In this document: positions 23,639-32,640 of the stretch, one piece after another | Position numbering within the stretch: the stretch's first letter is position 1 | Layout of the letters: every line of letters starts with the position of its first letter | DNA from: Carettochelys insculpta | Lineage: Eukaryota; Chordata; Testudines; Carettochelyidae | DNA: 64,000 bases | Assembly (NCBI RefSeq): GCF_033958435.1 | Contig: NC_134138.1 | Location: forward strand, 177,738,798-177,802,797 | Reading direction: 5' to 3' | Program-made: the position numbers and the translations under genes | Notes under the pieces: generated by a model | The model's database searches: none | Told to the model about the DNA's origin: nothing | What the model saw: the letters and a program-made list of their open reading frames with translations, nothing else

Positions 23639-24433
23639 GTATGTACCCCACCCCGGTGCACACCCCCGGGGTTGAGGGGCAGGGGGTAATAGATATGACC
23701 AGTGTCCTCCACATGCCCAGATGACCATGGCCCCAAGGACAGCAGTGGCATGTCCCTCAGAAGAGTCCATCAACCCCTGCCCCCCCTAGCATGACAGAGC
23801 CATGCCCCATCCCTGGGGCTGGGGGGGAGCGGAACCTCTAGGGTCCCCCGGGGGGAGGGGGTGGGACACCCAGCAGCAGCAGCAGCAGCAGCATGTGATG
23901 GAGTGTGGGGAGTGCAAATGCGAGACTCAGGCTAGATATGAGAAACAAGCTGAATAGCTCCCAGTGGCTAAGGATGATCCTGGGGCTACAAGTGGCAGGT
24001 TACACCTCTGCCCTGAGCAAAGAGGAGGGAGGAGCCGAGCTGGGTTTGAATCGGGGGCAGCAGTTAGAGGCTAGGGAAAGGGAGAGCTAGAAGGCAGCCA
24101 GCCTGAGGAGGGGGAAAGCTACACCCCTCGGGGCACCCTTCGGGGTCTTCTCCCCAGGACGGGTTGGAAGGACCATCTCTGACTGCTGTACTGTCGCTTC
24201 TGGGAGAAACTGGGCATCTGTTGCCTAATAAACCTCTCCTGTCATACCTGCTGAGTGAGAGTCACTCCTGCCAGTGGACGGGGTGCAGTGCAGGGGGACC
24301 CCTGAACCCCATCACAGCAGCATCTCCCAGGGACAGGGATGGGGAACCTGCAGCAGAGGGGTGGGGGGACAAGGGCCACGGCTCAGGGCCCACACTGTCT
24401 CCACTCTTCTTCCCCCCCTCCTGTGTTCCACAG
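23639..24433 (+). other. Predicted intron of Harbinger ORF1
   Basis: GTATGT donor and pyrimidine-rich AG acceptor; the codon split over the junction joins in frame. Most of the intron consists of a solo LTR (23894-24316), so the original intron was about 370 bp. Confidence 0.65.
23894..24316 (+). mobile_element. Solo LTR inserted in the Harbinger ORF1 intron
   Basis: The 423-bp block begins tgtgatggagtg and ends ccccatcaca, so its ends are inverted (tgtgatgg/ccatcaca). An aataaa lies at 24227-24232 and gcagca occurs on both sides, consistent with a short target duplication although the left flank is a CAG repeat (23874-23893). It is unrelated to the 455-bp LTR of the retrovirus at 16.5-21.8 kb. 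No internal viral sequence remains, so recombination between two LTRs probably removed it. Confidence 0.7.
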
Positions 24434-25263
24434 CTGCACCATCGGAAGGACCGGAGAGCACCGGCGAGGCGTCAGTGGTCCCGGAAAGCCCTCCGGGGCC
24501 ATCACTCTAGGCCAGCCCCTCGGCGGAGGACTGACCGGCCCCACGGTGGGCAAGACGGCGGACCCAGCAGCAGCAGCTGCCGGCGACGGACCCCCAGCTG
24601 CTGGCCCTCCACCGCTGGCAGGTGGAGGTCACCGAGCAGCGGCTGCGGGTGGAGCAACGCTGCCTCCACCTGCAGGAGTGGGCACTGGCCTGGCGCCAGG
24701 AGGCATGGGGGGCCTACATGCAGACTTTCAACCGCATTGTGGACTACCTGGCCCCCCATGCCGTGCCAGCCGCCGCTGCGCCCTCCCTGCCTGCTCCACC
24801 CGCGACTCCACCCGCTGCACCACCCGCCGCGCCATCCGCCGTCGCACCGCCACCCGCCACCGAGGGCCATTCCGCCGAGGGGGACCGGGGCCAGCTGATG
24901 CTCGCCGGCCGTATCTCCCGGTCCGCCTGGCCCCCAGCCAGCCCCGGCCAGGGCTGCAGCCGAGGCGGGGATCCCGGCCGCCCACCCCCAGCACTGAACT
25001 GTAGGGGCGTGGGTCCCAGGACGTGGCCCCCCCCTTCGTATATATTCCCCCCACTTTTAAGTTATTTTTTTGCTGTAAATAGTTTGTATTTGTGACCCCC
25101 ATTTTCCAATGCTGATCCTTACCCCCCCATGTAAATAGTTCTCCCCTTCCTTGTCTTCCCCTTTCATGTTATCCCTGTTTTTATAATATATACATATATA
25201 AGTTAGACTTTCCCTAATAATAAGAGTTCAAAAGATGTTTGATTTCACAAACAACTGTCTGCT

Positions 25264-25269
25264 TTTATT
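25264..25269 (-). terminator. Polyadenylation signal of Harbinger transposase
   Basis: AATAAA on the minus strand about 110 bases after the ORF2 stop codon, inside a T/A-rich tract. Confidence 0.55.
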
Positions 25270-25377
25270 TTTACAAGAAAAGTTGGGGGGGTGTGCTCTT
25301 GGGTGCTCTGTGGTGTGGGTGTAGGGGCAGGGCGTGTTGTGGAGGATGGGGGGGTGCAGTGGGGGACCTGCCAGCAT

Positions 25378-26795
25378 TCACCCCGTGGCCTCATCGAACT
25401 GGGCCTGCAGGGCCTCCCGGACTCGGGTCCCTTCGGGGTCCACCTGGCGACTGGGGGCAGCGGGTGGCTGCACATCGGCCCTGCCGGCCTCCACAGCCCA
25501 GCCCTGAAAGACGGCCTCCCCCTTGCTCTCCACCAGGTTGTGTAGGGCGCTGCACGCACCCACAATCTGGGGGATGTTGGTGGGGCCCACATCCAGGCGG
25601 GTGAGGAGACACCTCCAGCGCCCTTTGAGGCGGCCAAATGAGCACTCCACCACCTGGCACGCGTGGTTCAGGCACTGGTTGAAGCGCTCCTGGCTGGCAG
25701 ACAGATGGCCCGTGTATGGGTGCATGAGCCAGGGCCGGAGTGGGTATGCCGCATCTGCAACGACGCAGAGGGGCATGGTGGTGTCCCCCACAGGAATCTC
25801 CCGCTGGGGGACGTAGGTCCCCGCCTCCAGCCGGCGGCACAGGCCTGAGTTCCGGAATACCTGGGCGTCATGGGTGCTGCCAGGCCAGCCCACATAAATG
25901 TCCAGGAAACGGCCCCGGCTGTCCACCAAGGCCTGGAGGACCACTGAGTGGTAGCCCTTCCTGTTTATGTAGCGTCCTCCACTGTGTTGCGGGGCGCAGA
26001 TGGGGATGTGAGTCCCATCCAGAGCCCCGAAGCAATTGGGGAAGCCCAGGGTGGCAAAGCCCGCGATGGCAGCATCCGGGTCCCCAAGCCTCACGAGCCT
26101 GTGGAGGAGCGTGGCGTTGATGGCGCGGATGACCCGCAGGGGAAGCACATGGGAGAGCACCAATGAGGGGAGAGCAGGGTGTGTGTGGCCCTCCCCTGCC
26201 AGGGCCCCCCTCCCCTCCCCTCCCCTTCCCTGCCAGGGCCCCCTTCCCCTTCCCTGCCCTCCCCTCCCCTGCCAGGGCTCCCCTCCCCTCCCCTGCCCTC
26301 CCAGAGCTGCCTCCCCCTCCCCCCATGGGTCCTCTTACCTCCATGAGGACAGCCCCGACGGTGGCCTTGCCGATGCCAAACTGCTGGCCCACGGATCGGT
26401 AGCTGTCTGGAGTGGCCAGCTTCCAGACAGCGATGCCGACCCGTCTCTCCACACTGAGGGCACGCCGCATAGCGGTGTCCTGGTGCCTGAATGCAGGGGT
26501 GAGCCACTGGCATAGCTCCATAAATGTCTGCTGGCTCATGTGAAAGTTCCTGAGCCAGCGGTTGTCGTCCCACTCTCCGAGCACCAGCCGCTCCCACCAG
26601 TCGGTGCTCGTGGGGTAGCTCCACAGCCGGTGGCGTATGAGGCGGGGGGGGTGGGGTGCTCCAGGGTTGGGGGTTGCGTCCTCCTCCCCTGCGGGCAGCT
26701 CCTCCTCTGTGGCAAGGAGGTGCTCAGCTGCCTCCTGCATGGCATGGAGCAGGGCGAGCACTGCTCTTGCAGGGGCGGCTGGGTGGACCTCTGAC

Positions 26796-26828
<33 letters not shown>

Positions 26829-26848
26829 TGCTGCTGGGGGTCCATCAT
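25378..26848 (-). CDS. Harbinger ORF2: DDE transposase (HARBI1-like nuclease), two exons
   Basis: The enzyme cuts and rejoins the transposon ends. Exon 1 (26848-26339, 170 codons) opens with a poly-Gln tract coded by CTG/CAG repeats, then an N-terminal region with TDWWERLVLGEWDD, FHMSQQTFMELC and a helix-turn-helix-like segment (YRSVGQQFGIGKATV). Exon 2 (26133-25378, 252 codons with stop) carries the catalytic domain: GALDGTH (first Asp), VADAAYPL (second Asp), VECSFGRLKGRW (Glu), then CLLTRLDV and SALHNLVE. All three acidic residues are intact. The joined frame gives about 421 residues, a usual size for the family. The donor gag|gtaaga (26338) is good; the expected acceptor at 26134-26135 reads GG instead of AG, which would impair splicing. 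The start is uncertain: ATGs at 26848, 26845 and upstream at 26893 are all possible. It converges on ORF1. Confidence 0.85.
26134..26338 (-). other. Predicted 205-bp intron of the Harbinger transposase
   Basis: Minus-strand donor gtaagagg at 26338. The pyrimidine-rich stretch before 26133 ends tgcgg rather than the expected tgcag. Removing this interval joins AVLME to VIRAINA, the arrangement seen in related transposases. The interval itself is an irregular (CCCCTCCCCTGCC)-like low-complexity tract. Confidence 0.55.
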
Positions 26849-27172
26849 GACTGTGTCGCTCGAGATGTGCATGCCTATGGCTCTGCAGACCACGTGCTGT
26901 GCAGGCTGCGTGTGTCTGGGAGGGGCCCTTTAAGGGAGCGGCTAGCTGTTGCCCCGGAAGTGCTAGTCCACCCTGTGACCCTGTCTGCAGCTGTGCCTGG
27001 CACCCTTATTTCGATGTGTGCTACTTTGGCGTGTAGACGTTCCCTCGCAGCGCCTCTTTTGATGTGGTGCTGCACAACGTCGATGTTGAACGTCGACGTT
27101 GCCAGCCCTAGAGGACGTGTAGATGCTATTCATTGAAATAGCCTATTTTGATGTCGCTACATTGAAATAAGC

Positions 27173-27206
27173 TATTTCGATGTAGCGTGCACGTGTAGAC
27201 GTAGCT
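27173..27206 (-). repeat. Right terminal inverted repeat of the Harbinger element
   Basis: Inverted match of the left end, reading in from agctacgtctaca on the minus strand. Confidence 0.75.
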
Positions 27207-27563
27207 CTGGTGTTCAGTGAAAGTGCCAGACTTGGTTGATTTACATATTGGTGGGCAAGAAGGGAGTGTGTTCAGAACATAATTAGCAGGAGGGTGTATG
27301 ATAAAGCTGACAATTATTTTATTTCTTTTTCCTGCTTGGTTAACTTTTTTCTGTTCTGCTCCTTCAGGCTCCTTAGAGCCCAATTCTCCTCAGTTCAAAA
27401 AGAAGACAATTTGCTCCACTGAAATATCAACTACGTTCATTTTGAACGCTCACTGAATGCCAGAGCAAATTACACTGCTTTATTTCCTATGCCTTTTTAT
27501 AATTGTTTTCTGATCAATTACATCTGATATAATTACCATATCAAATATTTATTCTTATGACTA

Positions 27564-27889
27564 CATCTTGAATCTCTCTAATCCAGACCTCTCTTGTCCA
27601 GCAACAGCCGTAACCCAGCACGATTTTAGTTAGCCAGATGACCATTTATCATGGGTGTGGCCAAATTTCCTGGGGTCCCATAAAGTTTGTTTCCAGTCAC
27701 CAGTCCTGATTGCCAGTGTTCTGTGATGTTATTTAGCTCTAATTTACCCCTAAATGTCTTCGAGGAACCCAGTAAGCAGTGGAAATGTTGGTAATGTGCT
27801 AGACACTACTGACTTCCCATAGTCCAGCAACTTCTCTCATCCAGCACCAGGCAGGTCCTGAGGCTGCTGGATTAGAGAGGTTCAACTTG
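27564..27889 (+). mobile_element. Tigger-like (TA-flanked) MITE, copy 2
   Basis: TA flanks both ends (27562-27563, 27890-27891). Ends are inverted: ttgaatctctctaatccag at the left and ctggattagagaggttcaa at the right. The interior matches the copy at 8076-8376 throughout and is better preserved. Confidence 0.65.
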
Positions 27890-27891
27890 TA

Positions 27892-30370
27892 CTATGACAT
27901 TTATCACCATATGGAAAACTGCTCTAAAAACACATGGCCAGAAGAAATAATCTTGCCAAATTTCTCTCAGCATTTTTCCTATAACTTTTGACAACTAAAC
28001 CTAGGCAAAACTCAAAGGTCCAGATTCTCTTTTTTTGTTAAGGTGATGGTACATCACACAAGTCCAATGAGGTTGACTTCAATCTGCTGATGATGGCCAT
28101 TCTTATAATGAAGGGAAACTTCACTGTGCTAAATTTGGTTCAGGTGGCTCTGCTTTTGCCTATGTCAGCCTATGCATTGTCCACATGAGCAGATGGGAAA
28201 AGTGTGTTTACTCAAGGGTATGCCATGGAGAGACAAAGGTGAGTTAGGGAGGGGTGTGGGACATGGCAGAATAGAATGGAACTCTGCTGTGCCTGGTATC
28301 CCCCAAGCATAATGTGTGTGGTCACATGCCAGTAGAATAAATTAGATTTTGAATCTGCATTTGGCAATTGCTCCTGTCCACTACATTCAGGTACAGCTCA
28401 GATGTAACAGAACATCCAAGTTAACCAATATAAAGATTCAAGGTTTGCTCGAAAAGGACAATATCCCACATTCTATAGCAAGACAAGACCTACTTAAAAT
28501 AGGTTTATCTGGATATTTGTGCTGCCTTAATTACCGACTGCAGGAGTGTAATATGGCTTTTCCATACGCTTAACTCATAATCCTTACTATGCATTTCTTT
28601 CTTTCTTGCACTGTTAGACATTCTAGTGTGCTTGTCCTGTTGCTTAGGTCAGACACAGAAACAGTCTAGCTTTTCAATGGTGGCGTCTTCATGGTAACAT
28701 CATTTCAGTCTATTTGGTTCAGATCTTTTCTGACCTGTGCAATGGACGACAGACGCATTTAACTGCTATGTTATTCTTTTTCCAATAAAAAAATCTTTAT
28801 CTATCACATTCACTCTGTAAATCCAAGCCCCAGTAAAACAGCTGAGGGTGAATAGAATGCTGATAAAATTTCAAGTCTTTTTCGAGAGTCCCTGTGATTC
28901 ATGTTAAAACTGGGTCATGTGTCCAGTCTGCTTTGTGAGTCCACTGGGGATCTGTATACAAAATTTCAACTCAAAGTGAATTTTAATGGCTAAGTTGTAA
29001 GTGCTGACAGGCCTATGATCAGTGTATCGTGAGGATGGAAATCACTAGTCTTAACAATTCCATGTCTTCCCCTGGCCCTTTAGGTGACATTAAAAGGATG
29101 TAGCTCCAGAAGTGTATGTGGAAAAGGTTTCTCAATTAAACTTACACTGCTTCACTGGGCTACTTTCCTGCATATTCTCAGACAAAACTACTTCCTCCCA
29201 TGAAAGAAAGTAGTAGGGGCCAAATGTCAAGCATGCTTAGCTGAAGATAGGAGGAACTGAATCAAAAGAGAAAGAAATCTTCTGTTAGGACCTAAAAAAA
29301 TTACAGTTGCACATGCTATTGTTCATGCAGCAGAACCCTAATCTCCTTTGGAAACAAGGGACATTAAATTCTCCAGTCCTGTTTATGACAGTGTCCACCA
29401 TGGATCATACATTGCCATAATAAGACACTGCTCACTGAGAACTTATATAAGGGACAGTTTCACTCTGAACTCTAATTTTCCGGTTTACATCATCTGAGAA
29501 TTCCCTCTGATGAAATGACAACTCTGTAAATACTGTATGGTATTTCCTCCCCTTTTCCAGTAATTGCTGAACTTAAAAGGGAATATCAGACAAGACCACA
29601 CTCTAACCTCCAAAAATCCAGTGCCCTGAACACCAGTTTATACCTATAGCACTTGTCTGGCAGTGTATAAGGGATATAATCATGTGTGAAGGGAAGCTAT
29701 TAAGGGGCACACACCTTCTTGCTTCTTCTTTCAGTCCCATGAGCACAGTTTGGAAGGGTGTGACAGTGAAATTACATATATTTATCTTATTGGTCTGCAA
29801 TCTCCCATCCTCAAGGAGGGTGTGGCTTTTCATCTATTTTTAATATCAGGGAACCAGTCTAGGACAGAGATGCTAATATGCCAATCAGTCATGCTGTGCT
29901 ATTACTGAGACATAGGAAGGGGTTAGGTTCACCTGGAAATATGCAGGCATCTCAGCAGGACATTCCAACATTGTTCACTGTTCAAAACATTTTCCTTCAC
30001 ATAGGCAAAAAGAAATTCCATTTATATTTAAACGTTCAAACAAATTATCCGGCCTAAAGCAGAGTAACAGATGAGCAGACAGACATAGACTCAGTTGTTG
30101 GAGACGAAACCACTTCAATTAGCTATTAAAAACCGTAATAGAGTGGCTTTGTTTATTTAGACAATTTTAGTAGGACAACTACCAAGGCATCCTTTTGAAG
30201 GAAGCAGCTTGATATTAAAGAATAATCAGAACAATTTGATTAAATGAATGGATGATTCTTATCAAAATGGCAAGCAGGAAATCATTCATATTTTATCATC
30301 TCCAACCACACCCATTGAAAAGTTTGCATAATAGTGATCAAAATGAAGGTAAAACATTAGGCAGGTGTTC
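27892..30370. other. No gene recognised; AT-rich intron-like sequence
   Basis: No frame with recognisable homology, no clear repeat ends, and no convincing exon with paired splice sites was seen. Confidence 0.45.
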
Positions 30371-30809
30371 TGTTGAAGTCAAAAGTTATCTCAGGTTTGA
30401 CACCGGATTCTCTGAGTACAAAATACACTGACAAGATGTCTGTTAAACACAAGCAGTTTATTTCCCGACAAGTTTTAACAAACCCCTTGACTAAAGAGCA
30501 TGACAGGAAAGTGGCATCTTATGTCCCTTAGGCAAACTGGGGTCCCTGGTCAGTTGTGGACCAGTGGGAGTTCTCTAGTCTTTGAAGGCACCTGCATGGT
30601 GGCCCATCAGTGAGGTCCACATTGCATTGGTTTCTGTGTTGGTTATATATAGTTATTCTGCCTTATTACACAATTCTGTTAGGTCACTCATTATCATTTA
30701 TGGTATTTCCTTAGCTGTCTGTTATTGGTTCTATTACTTCTTGTTCTTTAACCCTGCTTACGTGTTTACCACATCTCATAACACACAAGATTGTGGCATG
30801 TTTTTGGCC
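30371..30809 (-). mobile_element. Solo LTR of the 455-bp LTR family
   Basis: Reversed, this block follows the retroviral LTRs at 16550 and 20884 along its whole length: ttatctcaggtt near the start, aagcagtttatt (reverse of the polyadenylation signal, 30457-30462), gttctttaaccctgctta and gtttaccacatctcat near the end. No second LTR or interior is near it. Target duplication not clear. Confidence 0.75.
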
Positions 30810-30902
30810 TTCCTCTTACCTCTATTCACAAATTGTTCTACTACAATGACACCGCTTATCTTGTTTTGTAATTTTTTCCTGAAACTTGTTCCTGGCTCAT
30901 AA

Positions 30903-30904
<2 letters not shown>

Positions 30905-30937
<33 letters not shown>
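30905..30937 (+). repeat. (TG)n microsatellite
   Basis: About 16 uninterrupted TG units, likely polymorphic. Confidence 0.9.
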
Positions 30938-30938
<1 letters not shown>

Positions 30939-31587
30939 GCATGCCTCATTACCCCTCAGATTTCATGTACATGGGCATTAAGGCTTACCTATTTCAGAAG
31001 ATTTTCTTACTACTGCTCAGTTACACTTTGATGGTCTGTGATTTTGGCCTGGCTCTTTTTATTAAAGTACCCATAAAGAACATGGGAAAGAAGCAATAGA
31101 TCACAGATTTCTCTAAGCCAAAGTCAGACCCCTGCCACCGAGTGCTGAAGTCAAAGCTGGAGCCCTGCTGTTCATGGTCAAACCCAGAGCCCTGCCTCTC
31201 AGGTCTTAAATTATTGGAATTTTAAAAAAGTCACTGTGGGTCTTATAAAATTATAGAATCCGTGACCTCCAAGACAGATTTGTAGCCTTAATTATTATTG
31301 CTGCAATATTTTGTCTTACATAGTTTTGATGGTTTGTTGGTAAACTTACTTTTATAACATGTCAACAGTTATATGGCAGAGTGTTCCTGAACAAAGAATT
31401 AATTATAAAAAGTAACATTTTCATTTCGCAAGAGTTTTAATTTTCTGATTCTTAGAGGTAGTGGCAACCACTGGAAATGTAGTGTGAGGTTTTCATGATC
31501 ATCCACTGCTAACCTCAATGCACTACTATTTACCTCATTGCTTTTGTAATCCAATTTATAGTGTAAACTGAACAAATAAGCAGTCCT
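30938..31587. other. No gene recognised; AT-rich spacer
   Basis: 31110-31200 has a degenerate (cagagccctgc)-like motif; otherwise nothing identified. Confidence 0.4.
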
Positions 31588-32065
31588 GAAAAATCTCAGA
31601 GACGAACACATTTATTAGGTCATCAGTTGTCTTGGGTAAAATGCACTTCCTCAGATGAATAGAGTAGAAAAACAGAATCCAGGGCTTATATAGTGGGGAG
31701 AAGGGGAGAAAAACTTGTTACTGTCACTAGTAAGACCACTTCATGAAGCAAATTAAGCAGGATGTGTCCCATTCCTGCGAAAATCAAAGTGTGGAAATTG
31801 CAAACCAGATGGTTTCTGCATCAAAGGATGACTGGACATAAATTCACCATCAGGAATAGGAATACACATAAACCTATAGGGGGACATTTCACCTCTCTGG
31901 GCATCTAGGAATGGATTTTAAAACAGCCATTCTTCTACAAAAGAATTTTACCACAAGATTATGGAGGAATACATCTGAACTGGAATTCATTTGCAAACTT
32001 GACACATTAAACCTAGCCCTGAACAGAGATCTTGAGTATTTCCCATGCTCCAGTGGAGTCCTAAT
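31588..32065 (+). mobile_element. Penelope-like element fragment
   Basis: The plus strand at 31975-32040 reads LEFICKLDTLNLALNRDLEYF, a paralogue of LKFICKFDTIIMGLNRSWKW at 10.4 kb (minus). The left end holds a cacatttattaggtcatcag / cacttcctcagatga motif similar to the insertion at 1998-2217, here reversed relative to the frame. Frames are broken. It abuts a CR1 fragment on its right. Confidence 0.5.
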
Positions 32066-32093
32066 CTGCACAGCGCAGACTTGAGACATGACT

Positions 32094-32640
32094 TCTCACG
32101 TCTTGCTTCCGACACTCCTGTTAAAACACCCCAGAATGATGTTTGCTTTTTTTTGAAACATTGTCACACTGGTGACTCATTTAGCTTCTGGTCCACCCTT
32201 AGATCCCTTTTTGTAATACTCCCTCCTAGACAGTTACTTCCCATTTTGTATACGTGAAACTTCTTGCTCTTTCCTAAATGAAGTTGTTTGCCTTTGTCTT
32301 TATTGAACATCATCCTATTTACCTCAGACCATTTATCCAGTTTGTCCAGTTCATTTTGAACTATAATCCCATCCTCCAAAGCACTTGACACCCTTCCTGC
32401 TTGGTATCATCCACAAAGTTTATAAGCATAGTCTCTATGCCATTATCTAAATTGTTTATGAAGGTATTGAACAGAACTGGTTCCAAAACTGATCCCAGAA
32501 GAACCCCATTTTTATGCCCTACCAGTAAGACTGTGAACCAGTGATAACTACCCTCTGAGAAGTGTCGTTCAATCAGTTATGCACCCCACCTTATAAGTAG
32601 TCCCATCAGGAAGGTTCATAAAGCCAGAGTGGGCCATTTT
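32094..32640 (-). mobile_element. CR1-type LINE fragment (RT palm region)
   Basis: On the minus strand the sequence follows the CR1 RT: GVLLGSVLEPVLFN, FINNLDN, NFVDDTK (where FADDTK is usual) and LDKWSEVNRMMFNKDK. It parallels [13 protein letters not shown] and SKFADDTE in the 51-53 kb copy. Truncated at both ends and shifted in frame, hence inactive. Confidence 0.7.

Larger units (their letters stand above)
23004..25095 (+). pseudogene. Harbinger ORF1: Myb/SANT-like DNA-binding protein, disrupted
   Basis: In PIF/Harbinger elements this protein binds the transposon ends and helps bring the transposase to the nucleus. Exon 1 starts with ATG at 23004; a one-base change in a C-run (C7 at 23019-23025 or C8 at 23032-23039) shifts it from the frame that carries the domain. 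That frame reads GLSWTEAKLQDLL (first helix with its Trp), FAWLAEGL, TPDHVRSKVKELQ and FYRELRDILGPR, a typical trihelix/Myb-like domain, followed by a Pro/Glu/Ser-rich tail. A strong donor (cag|gtatgt, 23639) and acceptor (tgttccacag, ending 24433) define a 795-bp intron with the frame kept across it. Exon 2 (24434-25095) has two in-frame stops (TAG at about 24508, TGA at about 24532), each one C-to-T step from CAG and CGA, then a helical segment (RLRVEQRCLHLQEWALAW) and an Ala/Pro-rich end. Confidence 0.75.
22568..27206. mobile_element. Harbinger-type DNA transposon with both genes (4.64 kb)
   Basis: CTG lies on both sides (22565-22567, 27207-27209). The ends are inverted: agccgcgtctaca at the left and tgtagacgtagct at the right, continuing into cgtgcacgcta-type sequence for about 34 bases, then into inner ta(g)cttcaaa / tttcgatgta foldback motifs. 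Inside are a plus-strand Myb/SANT gene (ORF1) and a convergent minus-strand DDE transposase gene (ORF2), the two-gene plan of PIF/Harbinger elements. The interior is far more GC-rich than its surroundings. Without the solo LTR nested in it, the element is about 4.2 kb. ORF2 has all catalytic motifs; ORF1 has a frameshift and two stops, so this copy is likely inactive but recent. Confidence 0.85.

Noticed and set aside
24164..24898. 244-codon plus-strand frame in the Harbinger
   Set aside because: It spans the solo LTR and an alternative frame of exon 2; the Arg/Pro-rich, low-complexity product is a shadow of GC-rich sequence.
25868..26893. Single 341-codon minus-strand frame
   Set aside because: It reads through the predicted intron and then continues in the wrong frame of exon 2; the spliced reading restores the transposase domain.
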